Assembly (NCBI GenBank): GCA_965228445.1
Contig: OZ245813.1
Span: forward strand, 4,464,001-4,528,000
Origin: Thalassobaculum sp965228445
Lineage (GTDB): Bacteria; Pseudomonadota; Alphaproteobacteria; Thalassobaculales; Thalassobaculaceae
Direction: 5' to 3'
DNA: 64,000 nucleotides
Within the stretch, counting starts at the first letter, position 1, and every line of letters starts with the position of its first letter. Of this stretch, positions 33,005 through 40,981 are shown piece after piece. The notes beneath the pieces are model-generated. The model was given only the letters and a program-made list of their open reading frames with translations. It searched no databases and was not told where the DNA came from. Both the position numbers and the translations under genes were made by a program.

Positions 33005-35713
33005 ATGCACCCGCTTCCCACCGCCGGCGCCGGCTATCTCGACGACCTCTACGCCCGCTTCCTGAAGGACCCGCTCTCGGTCGACCCGTCGCTCTGGGCG
33101 GTGTTCGCGCCCTATGCGGATCGCACCGACGGACCGATGCCGGAAGCCGTCGGCGACGGGCGGATCGCGGTGGCCTGCGAGCGGCTGAAGACCGCCTGGC
33201 GGCTCTACGGCCATCTGGCCTCTGCCCTCGACCCGCTGGACTTGAACCAGGCCCCCGGACACCCGGACCTGTCGCCGGCCGCCCATGGCCTGGACGAGAC
33301 CGACCTGGACACGCCGGTGGGCGGCACCACGCCGCGGGAGTTGGAGGCCGGGCTGCGCGCCGCCTGGGGCGGACGCTTCACCGCCGAGGTGATGCATGTC
33401 GAGGATCCGACCGCCCGCGACTGGCTGATCGAGGCGGTGGAAGGCGGGCTGCACGGCGAACCGTCGGCCGAGGAGCGGCGCGACCGTCTCGACGCGCTGC
33501 TGGCGGCGGACGCCATGGAAACCTTCATGAACAAGCGTCTGCCGACCAACAAGCGGTTCGGTCTGGAAGGGCTTGAGGCGCTGATCGTCCTGCTGGAGAC
33601 GATCGTCGGCGACGCCGCGCGCGCCGGCATGGACAAGGCGGTGATCGCGCCGATGCACCGCGGCCGCCTGACCCTGATCACCCGGCTGGTCGGCAAGCCG
33701 CTGACCGCCGCCTTCTCCGAACTGCTGGGCACGCCCCAGGTGCCGGACGGCACCCGGGCCTCGTCCGACGTGCCGTATCACCTCGGCTTCACCGGCGAGC
33801 GCAGCTTCACCGACCGGGACGGGGTCGAGCGGCGCATCCGCATGACCATGCCGTCCAACCCGAGCCATGTGGAGATCGTCTCCGCCGTCACCCTGGGCAA
33901 GACGCGGGCGACCCTGGATCTGCGCCGCCGGGCCGGCGAGGCGGATCCCACGGCGACCGTCCTGCCGCTGCTGATCCACACCGACGGCGCGTTCTCCGGG
34001 CAGGGCGTGATCGCGGAGATGCTGCAGCTCGCCGGCCTGCCGGCCTATGGCGTCGGCGGCTCGGTGCATGTACTGGTGAACAACCAGCTCGCCTTCACGG
34101 TGAAGCCGGAGCACGGCCGATCCTCGCGCCATCCCAGCGACGCCGCCAAGGCGATCGGCGCGCCGGTGATCCACGTGTCGGCGGAGGATGTGGACGCCTG
34201 CGCCCGGGCCGGCCGGATCGCCTTCGAATACCGCCGCAAGTTCGGCAAGGACATCCTGGTCGATATCGTCGGCTTCCGCCGCCGCGGGCATAACGAGCTG
34301 GAAGAGCCGATGTTCACCGAGCCGGTGCGCTATACCCGCATCGCCGCGACCGCCGGCACGCCCGGCCGCTATGCCGAGGCCTGCGCCGCCGCCGGGGTGA
34401 TCTCCGAGGCCGACGCCACGGCGATGGCCGAAGCCCATTGGTCGACCCTGGACGAGGCGTTCGACCGGGCCAAGAGCTACAAGCCGAACGCGGCCGACCG
34501 GCTGCAGGGCCGCTGGTCGGCGCTGGCGCCGGTGGGCGAGGGCGACGCACCGGTCACCGGCGTCGGCGCCGCCCGCCTGCGCCGCCTGGCCGAGGCCAGC
34601 GTCGCCGTGCCCGACGGCTTCGCCCTGAACGCCAAGATCGCCCGGCAGTGGGGCGAGCGGATCGACGGCTTGGAGGACTCCATCAATTTCGGTACGGCCG
34701 AGGCGCTGGCCTTCGCCTCGCTGCTGGAGGACGGCAAGGCGGTGCGCCTGACCGGCCAGGACAGCCGGCGCGGCACCTTCTCCCAGCGTCATGCGGTGGT
34801 GTTCGACCAGAAGACCGGCGCCGAGCACACCCCGCTCGCCGCCCTGGCCGCGACGCCGCATCATCTGACCTTCGCCGACAGCCCGCTGACCGAGGAGGCC
34901 TGCATGGCCTTCGAATACGGCGTGTCCATCACCGATCCGGACGCGCTGGTCTGCTGGGAGGCGCAGTTCGGCGACTTCGCTAACGGCGCCCAGGCGGTGA
35001 TCGACCAGTTCCTGGTCGCCGGCGACGACAAGTGGCTGCGGCAGTCCGGTCTTGTCCTGATGCTGCCGCACGGGCTGGAGGGCGGCGGGCCGGAGCATTC
35101 CTCGGCCCGGCCGGAGCGCTACCTGCAGATGGCGGCGCGCAACAACATCTCGGTGGTCGCCTGCGGCTCGCCGGCCAACCTGTTCCACGCCCTGCGCCGC
35201 CAGCTCCTGGCCCCGTGGCGCCGGCCGCTGGTGCTGCTGACCTCGAAGTCCGGCCTGCGCCATGCCGAGGCCCAGTCCAGGCTCAGCGAGATGGGAGCCG
35301 GCACAAGCTTCCGCCCGGTGATCGACGACGCGACGGTGGAGGGCAAGGCCCGCAAGGTGGTGCTGACCTCCGGCAAGACCTATTTCGATCTCGCCGCCGC
35401 CCGCCGCGAGCGCGGGATAGACGACATCGCCCTGGTGCGGATCGAGGAGCTGTATCCGGTTCCGGAGGCCGCGATCGCCGGGATCCTGAAGAAGCATCCC
35501 AAGGCCGAGGTGGTCTGGGCCCAGGAGGAGCCGGAGAACATGGGGGCCTGGCGCCACCTCGATCCGTACCTCGCCCGTATTCTGAGCGACTTGCGCGGCT
35601 CCGGGGCTCGTGCCACCTATGTGGGACGCGATGCCGCACCGTCGCCCGCCGTCGGCTGGGGCGTGTGGCACAGGGCGGAGCAGGCGGCGGTCATCGAGGC
35701 CGCGCTGGCCTGA
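33005..35713 (+). CDS. 2-oxoglutarate dehydrogenase E1-like protein (orphan, possibly 2-oxoadipate type)
   Basis: A 902-residue E1 of the SucA/DHTKD1 family: AGYLDDLYARFLKDPLSVDP at the N-terminus, HRGRL (His218), YHLGF (His259), NPSHVEIVS, VNNQ (Asn359-Asn360), RRRGHNELEEP, GQDSRRGTFSQRH and C-terminal QEEPENMGAW. The ThDP motif normally read HGD is HTD here (Thr326-Asp327). The GGSVHVLVNNQLAF...GRSS segment looks closer to the 2-oxoadipate (DHTKD1) branch than to E. coli SucA, from memory. No E2 or E3 gene is next to it, so it is unlikely to be the TCA-cycle sucA. It is divergent from the ComDE-like pair and 26 bp upstream of the molybdoenzyme gene. Confidence 0.85.
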   Translation: MHPLPTAGAGYLDDLYARFLKDPLSVDPSLWAVFAPYADRTDGPMPEAVGDGRIAVACERLKTAWRLYGHLASALDPLDLNQAPGHPDLSPAAHGLDETDLDTPVGGTTPRELEAGLRAAWGGRFTAEVMHVEDPTARDWLIEAVEGGLHGEPSAEERRDRLDALLAADAMETFMNKRLPTNKRFGLEGLEALIVLLETIVGDAARAGMDKAVIAPMHRGRLTLITRLVGKPLTAAFSELLGTPQVPDGTRASSDVPYHLGFTGERSFTDRDGVERRIRMTMPSNPSHVEIVSAVTLGKTRATLDLRRRAGEADPTATVLPLLIHTDGAFSGQGVIAEMLQLAGLPAYGVGGSVHVLVNNQLAFTVKPEHGRSSRHPSDAAKAIGAPVIHVSAEDVDACARAGRIAFEYRRKFGKDILVDIVGFRRRGHNELEEPMFTEPVRYTRIAATAGTPGRYAEACAAAGVISEADATAMAEAHWSTLDEAFDRAKSYKPNAADRLQGRWSALAPVGEGDAPVTGVGAARLRRLAEASVAVPDGFALNAKIARQWGERIDGLEDSINFGTAEALAFASLLEDGKAVRLTGQDSRRGTFSQRHAVVFDQKTGAEHTPLAALAATPHHLTFADSPLTEEACMAFEYGVSITDPDALVCWEAQFGDFANGAQAVIDQFLVAGDDKWLRQSGLVLMLPHGLEGGGPEHSSARPERYLQMAARNNISVVACGSPANLFHALRRQLLAPWRRPLVLLTSKSGLRHAEAQSRLSEMGAGTSFRPVIDDATVEGKARKVVLTSGKTYFDLAAARRERGIDDIALVRIEELYPVPEAAIAGILKKHPKAEVVWAQEEPENMGAWRHLDPYLARILSDLRGSGARATYVGRDAAPSPAVGWGVWHRAEQAAVIEAALA

Positions 35714-35739
35714 TCGGCCGACGCAAGAGGACGAGAGAC

Positions 35740-38052
35740 ATGAGCACCGCGATCAAGCGCAATCTGATTCCGACCACCACCCATTGGGGCACCTACTTCG
35801 CCGAGGTCGAGGACGGCAAACTGCTCGCGGTGCACGACTACGAGAAGGACCCCGCGCCGGCGATCATCGGCCCGGGCATCGTCGACGCGGTCACCCACGA
35901 GACCCGCGTCGGCCGCCCGCATATCCGCAAGGGCTGGCTGGAGAAGCGCCACAACAGCGACCGCACCGGCCGCGGCAACGAGCCGTTCGTCGCCGTCCCC
36001 TGGGACGAGGCGCTGGACATGGCCGCCGAGGAGCTGAAGCGGGTCAAGGACGCCCACGGCAACGGCTCCATGTATGCCGGCTCCTACGGCTGGGCGAGTG
36101 CCGGCCGGTTCCACCACGCCAATTCGCACATCCACCGGTTCTTCAACCAGCTCGGCGGCTACGTTTCGCACCGGGGCACCTATTCCTACGCCGCGGCCGA
36201 GACGATCATCCCCTATGTGGTCGGGCCGTTCCGCGACGTGCTGAACACCCACACCACCTGGCCGGTGCTGGCCGAGCATTGCGAGCTGCTGGTCATGTTC
36301 GGCGGCATGCCGGTGAAGAACGCGCAGGTCACCTCCGGCGGCGTCGGTCGGCACACCTGCTACCACGGGCTGCGCGACTGCGCCGACAACGGCTGCGAGC
36401 TGGTCTACGTGAGCCCGATCCGCTCCGACCTGCCGCCGGATCTGGGCGGCGAGTGGATCGCGCCGCGTCCGGGCTCCGACATGACCATCATGCTGGCGCT
36501 GGCCCATACGCTGCTGAGCGAGGGGCTGCACGACAAGGCGTTCCTCGACCGCTACACCACCGGCTTCGCGCCGTTCGAGGCGTATCTGCGCGGCGAGACC
36601 GACGGCCAGCCGAAGACCGCCGACTGGGCGGCCGGGATCAGCGGCGTCGACGCCGAGACGATCCGCAACCTCGCCCGGCGCATGGCGTCGAAGCGGACCA
36701 TGATCAACTCGACCTGGTCGATGCAACGCGCCGAATATGGCGAGCAGCCGATCTGGATGACGGTCGTGCTGGCGGCGATGCTCGGCCAGATCGGCCTGCC
36801 GGGCGGCGGCTTCGGCCTCGGCTACAGCTCGGAGAACGGCATCGGCAACCCGGTGAAGCTGTTCCACTGGCCGTCGGTGCCCCAGGGCATCAACAACGTG
36901 GCGGACTTCATTCCGGTGGCCCGCATCTCCGACATGCTGCTGAACCCGGGCGGCGCCTACGAGTTCAACGGCGAGCAGCGGACCTACGGCGATATCAAGC
37001 TGGTCTACTGGGCCGGCGGCAACCCGTTCCACCACCACCAGGATATCAACCAGCTCGTCCGCGCCTTCCAGAAGCCGGACACGATCATCGTCAACGAGAT
37101 CTTCTGGACCTCGATGGCGCGCCATGCCGACATCGTCTTCCCGTCGACCACGGCGCTGGAGCGTAACGACCTCTCCATCACCCATTGGGAGCCGCTGTCG
37201 ACGGCGATGAAGCAGGCGATCCCGCGGGTGGCGGAGAGCCGGCCGGACTACGAGATCTTCACCGGCCTCGCCGACCGTCTGGGTTTCTCCGAGCGCTATA
37301 CCGAGGGTCGGGACGAGATGGACTGGATCCGCCATCTCTGGGACCAGTCGCGCCAGCGCGCCGCGGAGGCCGGGTTCGAACTGCCCGACTTCGAGACCTT
37401 CTGGGAGCAGGAGCATGTCGAGCTCCCCGACCCCGAGAAGCCGATGGTGATGCTGGAGGACTTCCGCGCGGATCCTGAGGCCAACCCGCTGCAGACCCCG
37501 TCGGGCAAGATCGAGATCTTCTCGGCGACCATCGACGGCTACGGCTATGACGACTGCCCGGGTCACCCGGTCTGGCGCGCGCCGGACGAGTGGCTGGGGG
37601 CGGAGAAGGCGCAGGAGTTCCCGCTGCACCTGATGTCGAACCAGCCGCGCACCCGTCTGCACAGCCAGCTCGACTGCGGCCAGGTCAGCCAGGGCTCGAA
37701 GGTGGCGGGGCGCGAGCCGATGACCCTGCACCCGGACGACGCCGCCGCCCGCGGGATCTCCTCGGGCGACATCGTGCGGGTCTGGAACGACCGCGGCGCC
37801 TGCCTCGCCGGGGCGATCGTCAGCGACCAGGTGATGCCGGGCGTGATCCAGCTCTCCACCGGCGCCTGGTACGACCCGGAGACCCCGGGCGGGCTGGAGG
37901 TGCACGGCAACCCGAACGTCCTGACCCGCGACCGCGGCACCTCGCGCCTGGGCCAGGGCCCGACGGCGCATTCCACCCTGGTCCAGGTCGCCAAGCTCGA
38001 CGGCGTGGTCCCGGACGTGACGGTGATGCGCAAGCCGAAGGTGGAGGGTTAG
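35740..38052 (+). CDS. Molybdopterin oxidoreductase, DMSO / biotin-sulfoxide reductase family
   Basis: A 770-residue bis-MGD molybdoenzyme without an N-terminal FeS Cys motif or a Tat signal, as in cytoplasmic BisC. TTTHWGTYFAEVEDGKL opens the protein; GSYGWASAGRFHHANSHIHR carries Ser120, the expected molybdenum ligand, and the C-terminal domain has HLMSNQPRTRLHSQLDCG and the MGD-binding end. Family enzymes reduce S- or N-oxides (biotin sulfoxide, TMAO, DMSO, methionine sulfoxide). The frame is open from 35032 inside the E1 gene; the ATG at 35740, 26 bp after the E1 stop with an AAGAGGACGAG site, is chosen. Probably cotranscribed with E1. Substrate unknown. Confidence 0.9.
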   Translation: MSTAIKRNLIPTTTHWGTYFAEVEDGKLLAVHDYEKDPAPAIIGPGIVDAVTHETRVGRPHIRKGWLEKRHNSDRTGRGNEPFVAVPWDEALDMAAEELKRVKDAHGNGSMYAGSYGWASAGRFHHANSHIHRFFNQLGGYVSHRGTYSYAAAETIIPYVVGPFRDVLNTHTTWPVLAEHCELLVMFGGMPVKNAQVTSGGVGRHTCYHGLRDCADNGCELVYVSPIRSDLPPDLGGEWIAPRPGSDMTIMLALAHTLLSEGLHDKAFLDRYTTGFAPFEAYLRGETDGQPKTADWAAGISGVDAETIRNLARRMASKRTMINSTWSMQRAEYGEQPIWMTVVLAAMLGQIGLPGGGFGLGYSSENGIGNPVKLFHWPSVPQGINNVADFIPVARISDMLLNPGGAYEFNGEQRTYGDIKLVYWAGGNPFHHHQDINQLVRAFQKPDTIIVNEIFWTSMARHADIVFPSTTALERNDLSITHWEPLSTAMKQAIPRVAESRPDYEIFTGLADRLGFSERYTEGRDEMDWIRHLWDQSRQRAAEAGFELPDFETFWEQEHVELPDPEKPMVMLEDFRADPEANPLQTPSGKIEIFSATIDGYGYDDCPGHPVWRAPDEWLGAEKAQEFPLHLMSNQPRTRLHSQLDCGQVSQGSKVAGREPMTLHPDDAAARGISSGDIVRVWNDRGACLAGAIVSDQVMPGVIQLSTGAWYDPETPGGLEVHGNPNVLTRDRGTSRLGQGPTAHSTLVQVAKLDGVVPDVTVMRKPKVEG

Positions 38053-38066
38053 ACCGGAAGCCCCCC

Positions 38067-38093
38067 GTCATCCTGACGCACGTCAGGATCAAG
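38067..38093 (+). repeat. 27-nt palindromic unit, copy 1
   Basis: GTC head, stem ATCCTGACG / CGTCAGGAT with a 2-nt centre, CAAG tail. It starts 14 bp after the molybdoenzyme stop. Forward orientation, by the asymmetric GTC head and CAAG tail. Confidence 0.85.
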
Positions 38094-38140
38094 TCGGGAC
38101 ACGTCCTCAGCATCGGCGCCCTTCGGCGGAAGGAGCGCGG

Positions 38141-38167
38141 CTCGGTCCTGACTTACGTCAGGACGAC
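38141..38167 (-). repeat. 27-nt palindromic unit, copy 2 (inverted, diverged)
   Basis: Read on the reverse strand it has the GTCGTCC head and the GTCCTGAC / GTCAGGAC stem around TTAC, with the tail changed to CGAG. The stem changes are compensatory (GTCC...GGAC instead of ATCC...GGAT). Confidence 0.8.
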
Positions 38168-38182
38168 GGCTTGTTTCCTGCC

Positions 38183-38209
38183 GTCATCCTGATGCAAATC
38201 AGGATCAAG
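38183..38209 (+). repeat. 27-nt palindromic unit, copy 3
   Basis: GTC head, stem ATCCTGAT / ATCAGGAT around GCAA, CAAG tail. Relative to copy 5 both stem positions changed together (C to T and G to A), which preserves pairing. It lies 47 bp before the GIY-YIG start codon. Confidence 0.85.
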
Positions 38210-38256
38210 CCGCCGGACTTGCCGGATTTCCAGCCCGACCCTCCCATACCGTCGGC

Positions 38257-38568
38257 ATGCAGCCGACGGTCTACATCCTCACCAACAGCAAACGCGGCAC
38301 GCTGTACATCGGCGTGACTGGCAACCCCGTCTCCCGCCTTCTCCAGCACCGCCGAGGTGAAGGATCGGACTTCGTGCGGCGATACCGGCTGCATCGACTG
38401 GTCTACCTCGTGCATTTCGACCGGATCGCCGATGCCATCCGGTGCGAGAAGCGGCTGAAGGCCTGGCGCCGGGCCTGGAAGATCGCGCTGATCGAGCGGC
38501 ATAATCCGGACTGGGCAGAGCTTTGGCCGACGCCGGGCGTCGAGTCGGTGGATGGGCGAGGCGCTTGA
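38257..38568 (+). CDS. GIY-YIG nuclease family protein embedded in palindromic repeats
   Basis: A 103-residue single-domain GIY-YIG protein (YhbQ / UvrC N-domain-like). VYILTN (Tyr6) and LYIGVTG (Tyr17-Ile-Gly19) form the two-strand motif, Arg27 in NPVSRLLQH is the expected catalytic Arg, and Glu64 in RCEKRLKAWRR is the metal-binding Glu, so the active site is intact. Three 27-nt palindromic units lie upstream and two downstream; the TGA stop at 38566-38568 lies inside unit 4. No DNA-binding accessory domain is present. Role unknown; structure-specific endonuclease activity on the flanking hairpins is an inference. No ribosome site is obvious. Confidence 0.9.
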   Translation: MQPTVYILTNSKRGTLYIGVTGNPVSRLLQHRRGEGSDFVRRYRLHRLVYLVHFDRIADAIRCEKRLKAWRRAWKIALIERHNPDWAELWPTPGVESVDGRGA

Positions 38569-38590
38569 TCCTGACTTGCGTCAGGATGAC
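38564..38590 (-). repeat. 27-nt palindromic unit, copy 4 (inverted, overlaps the nuclease stop codon)
   Basis: The exact reverse complement of copy 5, separated from it by 14 bp (38591-38604, AT-rich GACTAAATTTTCAT). The last two bases of the final Ala codon and the TGA stop of the GIY-YIG gene lie within its CTTGA end. Copies 4 and 5 can pair with each other over 27 bp or each form its own hairpin. Confidence 0.9.
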
Positions 38591-38604
38591 GACTAAATTT
38601 TCAT

Positions 38605-38631
38605 GTCATCCTGACGCAAGTCAGGATCAAG
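38605..38631 (+). repeat. 27-nt palindromic unit, copy 5
   Basis: GTC head, stem ATCCTGAC / GTCAGGAT around GCAA, CAAG tail. Identical to copy 4 in opposite orientation. The remaining 157 bp to the next gene hold no other structure that I can support. Confidence 0.9.
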
Positions 38632-38788
38632 CCAGCAGCGTCGCCACAGGCTCGCAACCCTTCCCCGCCGACGCCTCCACCAGCCTGCCGCCCGAACATG
38701 CGAGGCTCGAGCCCCGTCCCCCCTTGCCCTCCCCCGCGCCGGCGGGCTAACTGCCGGCAGCAAAAAAATCACCCGGGAGGACACCACC

Positions 38789-39529
38789 ATGGCAGGCCGG
38801 CTCAGCGGCAAGACCGCGCTCATCACCGCGGCGGGGCAGGGGATCGGGCGCGCCTGCGCCGAGGCCTTCGCGCGCGAGGGGGCGTCGGTCATCGCCACCG
38901 ACATCAACGACAGGACTCTCGCCGAACTCGGCTCCATCGCCGGCATCACGCCGCGCAAGCTCGACGTGCTGAGCCCGGACGCGGTCACGGCCGCCGCCGC
39001 GGAGATCGGCGCCGTCGACGTGCTGTTCAACTGCGCCGGCTTCGTCCATCACGGCACCATCCTAGACTGCGACGAGGACGCCTTCGACTTTTCGGTGAAC
39101 CTGAACGTGCGGGCCATGTACCGCATGATCCGCGCCTTCCTGCCGGCGATGCTGGAGAACGGCGGCGGCTCGGTCATCAACATGGCCTCGGTGTCCGGCA
39201 ACCTGAAGGGCATCCCCAACCGCTTCATCTACGGCACGACCAAGGCCGCCGTGATCGGCCTCACCAAGTCGGTCGCCGCCGATTTCATCCGCCAGGGCAT
39301 CCGCTGCAACGCGATCTGCCCCGGCACGGTCCAGTCGCCCTCCCTGGACGACCGGATCAACGCCTTCGACGACCCGGTCCAGGCGCGCAAGGACTTCATC
39401 GCCCGGCAGCCGCTCGGCCGGCTGGGCACGGCCGAGGAGATCGCCGCCATGGCGGTGTACCTCGCCGGCGACGAAAGCGCCTATACGACGGGTCAGGCCA
39501 TGATCGTAGACGGAGGAATCACGATCTGA
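38789..39529 (+). CDS. SDR family oxidoreductase (DHRS6 / 2-keto-3-deoxy-L-fuconate dehydrogenase-like)
   Basis: A 246-residue short-chain dehydrogenase: TAAGQGIG at about 13-20, NCAGFVHHG, catalytic Tyr148 and Lys152 in YGTTK, followed by RCNAICPGTVQSPSL, a stretch typical of the DHRS6/BDH2 and 2-keto-3-deoxy-L-fuconate dehydrogenase group. It is NAD-linked by the DIND segment after the second strand. GGGAGG at about 38775 precedes the ATG. Its stop overlaps the dehydratase start by one base (TGATG), so the two are translated together. Exact substrate uncertain. Confidence 0.87.
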   Translation: MAGRLSGKTALITAAGQGIGRACAEAFAREGASVIATDINDRTLAELGSIAGITPRKLDVLSPDAVTAAAAEIGAVDVLFNCAGFVHHGTILDCDEDAFDFSVNLNVRAMYRMIRAFLPAMLENGGGSVINMASVSGNLKGIPNRFIYGTTKAAVIGLTKSVAADFIRQGIRCNAICPGTVQSPSLDDRINAFDDPVQARKDFIARQPLGRLGTAEEIAAMAVYLAGDESAYTTGQAMIVDGGITI

Positions 39530-40470
39530 TGACGGTTACGCTCGACACCATCCGCGCCGCCCGGGACCGGATCGCCGGCCATGTGCGGGTCACCCCGGTC
39601 CTGGAACCGGTCGGCCTGCTCAACCCGGTGACCGAGGCGCGGCTCGCCCTGAAGCTCGACTTCCTGCAGCCGACCGGCTCCTTCAAGGTGCGCGGGGCGG
39701 TGAACACGCTGAAGTCGCTGAGCGACGCGGAGGTGTCGCGCGGGCTGATCACCGCGTCGGGCGGCAATCACGGCCTGGCGGTGGCCTACGCCGCGTGGAT
39801 GGGCGGGGCCAGGGCGGTGGTGTACCTGCCGACCTCGGCACCGGCGTCCAAGGCCGAGGCGCTGCGCCGCTGGGGGGCGGAGGTGGTGATCGAGGGCGCC
39901 GTCTTCGACGAGGCCGCCGTGGCGGCCCTGGCGCGGGCGGAGACGGAGGGGATGACCTTCGTGCATCCCTTCGCGCCGGAGAGCGTGATCAACGGGCAGG
40001 GGACGCTGGGCCTGGAGATCCTGGAGCAGGTGCCGGACGTGGATACGGTCGTGGTCGCCATCGGCGGCGGCGGGCTGATCTCCGGCGTGGCGACGGCGAT
40101 CAAGGCGGTGCGGCCGGAGGTGAAGGTCATAGGCGTCGAGCCGGTCGGGGCGCCGACCCATTTCGAGAGCCGCAAGGCCGGCGGGCTGGTCACCCTGGAC
40201 GCGATCGCCACGGCGGCCGGCACGCTCGCGCCGCGCCGCAGCGAGCAGCTCAACTACGACCTGATCACCGCGCATGTGGACGAGATCGTCCTGGTCGAGG
40301 ACGCGGCGATGGTGGCCGCGGCGCGCTGGCTCTGGACGGAATGCGCCATCGGGGCGGAACTCGCCGGGGCGGCCGGGCTGGCGGCGCTGCAGTCGGGCGC
40401 AGTGACCGCGGCCAAGGGCGAGACGGTGTGCACGATCGTCTGCGGGGCGGGAACCGACGGGATGGGGTGA
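39529..40470 (+). CDS. Threonine/serine dehydratase-like PLP enzyme
   Basis: A 313-residue fold-type II PLP enzyme: PTGSFKVRGA carries Schiff-base Lys53, SGGNHGLAVAYAA binds the substrate carboxylate and IGGGGLISG the PLP phosphate. It lacks a C-terminal ACT domain, so it is the short catabolic form, acting on serine, threonine or hydroxyaspartate by beta-elimination. The ATG at 39529 shares a base with the SDR stop. Downstream is an inverted pair of palindromic repeats and then a convergent reverse-strand operon. Confidence 0.87.
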   Translation: MTVTLDTIRAARDRIAGHVRVTPVLEPVGLLNPVTEARLALKLDFLQPTGSFKVRGAVNTLKSLSDAEVSRGLITASGGNHGLAVAYAAWMGGARAVVYLPTSAPASKAEALRRWGAEVVIEGAVFDEAAVAALARAETEGMTFVHPFAPESVINGQGTLGLEILEQVPDVDTVVVAIGGGGLISGVATAIKAVRPEVKVIGVEPVGAPTHFESRKAGGLVTLDAIATAAGTLAPRRSEQLNYDLITAHVDEIVLVEDAAMVAAARWLWTECAIGAELAGAAGLAALQSGAVTAAKGETVCTIVCGAGTDGMG

Positions 40471-40496
40471 GGGGGCTCCCTCTCTCCTCCTCATTC

Positions 40497-40524
40497 GTCT
40501 TCCCGGACGTGATTCGGGATCCAG
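40497..40524 (+). repeat. Palindromic repeat unit, CCCGGA type
   Basis: GTCTTCC head, CCCGGACGTGATTCGGG core and GGATCCAG tail; nearly identical to 3358-3385. It pairs with the inverted copy at 40588-40610, and the two could act as a stem closing the dehydratase transcript. Confidence 0.75.
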
Positions 40525-40587
40525 AATAGCCACCGGCTGATGCGTTGGTGGCTCCACTCAAACGCTCCAGCGCGCCCTCTTCCTCGG

Positions 40588-40610
40588 TCCCGGATCACGT
40601 CCGGGAAGAC
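40588..40610 (-). repeat. Palindromic repeat unit, CCCGGA type, inverted copy
   Basis: Reverse complement reads GTCTTCCCGGACGTGATCC and on to GGGA, matching 40497-40519 with one change but lacking the CAG tail. It lies 22 bp from the 3' end of the convergent small gene at 40633. Confidence 0.7.
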
Positions 40611-40632
40611 GGAACAGGGTGACGCTAAAGTC

Positions 40633-40977
40633 TCACTCCCTGAACGCCGCCCACACCTTCTCCAGCTCGAGCGCGTGGAAGGTGGCCGCCTGGGGGCCGC
40701 GGTCGGGGCCGAAATACCGGCCGAGTTCGAGCGCCTTCTGGAAGAAGCCCGGCGCCGGCAGCCCGTCGCGGGCCTTGGAAATGGCGACGGCCGCCAACAG
40801 GGGGCGGCCGTGCGCGGCATCCTGCTCCATCAGCACCTCCAGCGCCTCCCCGGTCTTGTGGACCGAGTGCGGGGACGGCACCCCGGCGGCCTGGACGAGA
40901 TGGGCGTAGATGATCGTCGTCCCCGCTCGCGCCCGATCCTCCAGGACCGGACGCAGCAGGTCGGCGATCGCCGTCAT
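40633..40977 (-). CDS. Uncharacterised 114-residue protein
   Basis: A small soluble protein, last gene of the reverse-strand transporter cluster. It has an N-terminal helix (MTAIADLLRPVLEDRAR), a winged-helix-like segment (YAHLVQAAGVPSPHSVHKTGEALEVL) and a core pattern RPLLAAVAISKARDGLPAPGFFQKALELG (quoted in part) that recurs in unnamed bacterial proteins. The ATG at 40977 starts 4 bp after the DUF1611 stop, so it is probably cotranscribed. The frame extends to 41022 without a better start. Function unknown. Confidence 0.6.
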   Translation of the reverse strand: MTAIADLLRPVLEDRARAGTTIIYAHLVQAAGVPSPHSVHKTGEALEVLMEQDAAHGRPLLAAVAISKARDGLPAPGFFQKALELGRYFGPDRGPQAATFHALELEKVWAAFRE

Positions 40978-40981
40978 GGGC

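Noticed and set aside
32879..35671. Reverse-strand extension of the ComD-like gene to 1109 residues
   Set aside because: The extension is antisense to the E1 gene and has no domain character; the PYR domain begins at the ATG at 32878.
33005..35713. TCA-cycle sucA
   Set aside because: No sucB, lpd or sucCD genes adjoin it, and its ThDP motif and GGSVH region differ from SucA; the family call is kept but not the TCA role.
38067..38631. CRISPR array
   Set aside because: Repeats alternate orientation, spacing is irregular (16-350 bp), a gene lies in the middle and there are no cas genes.
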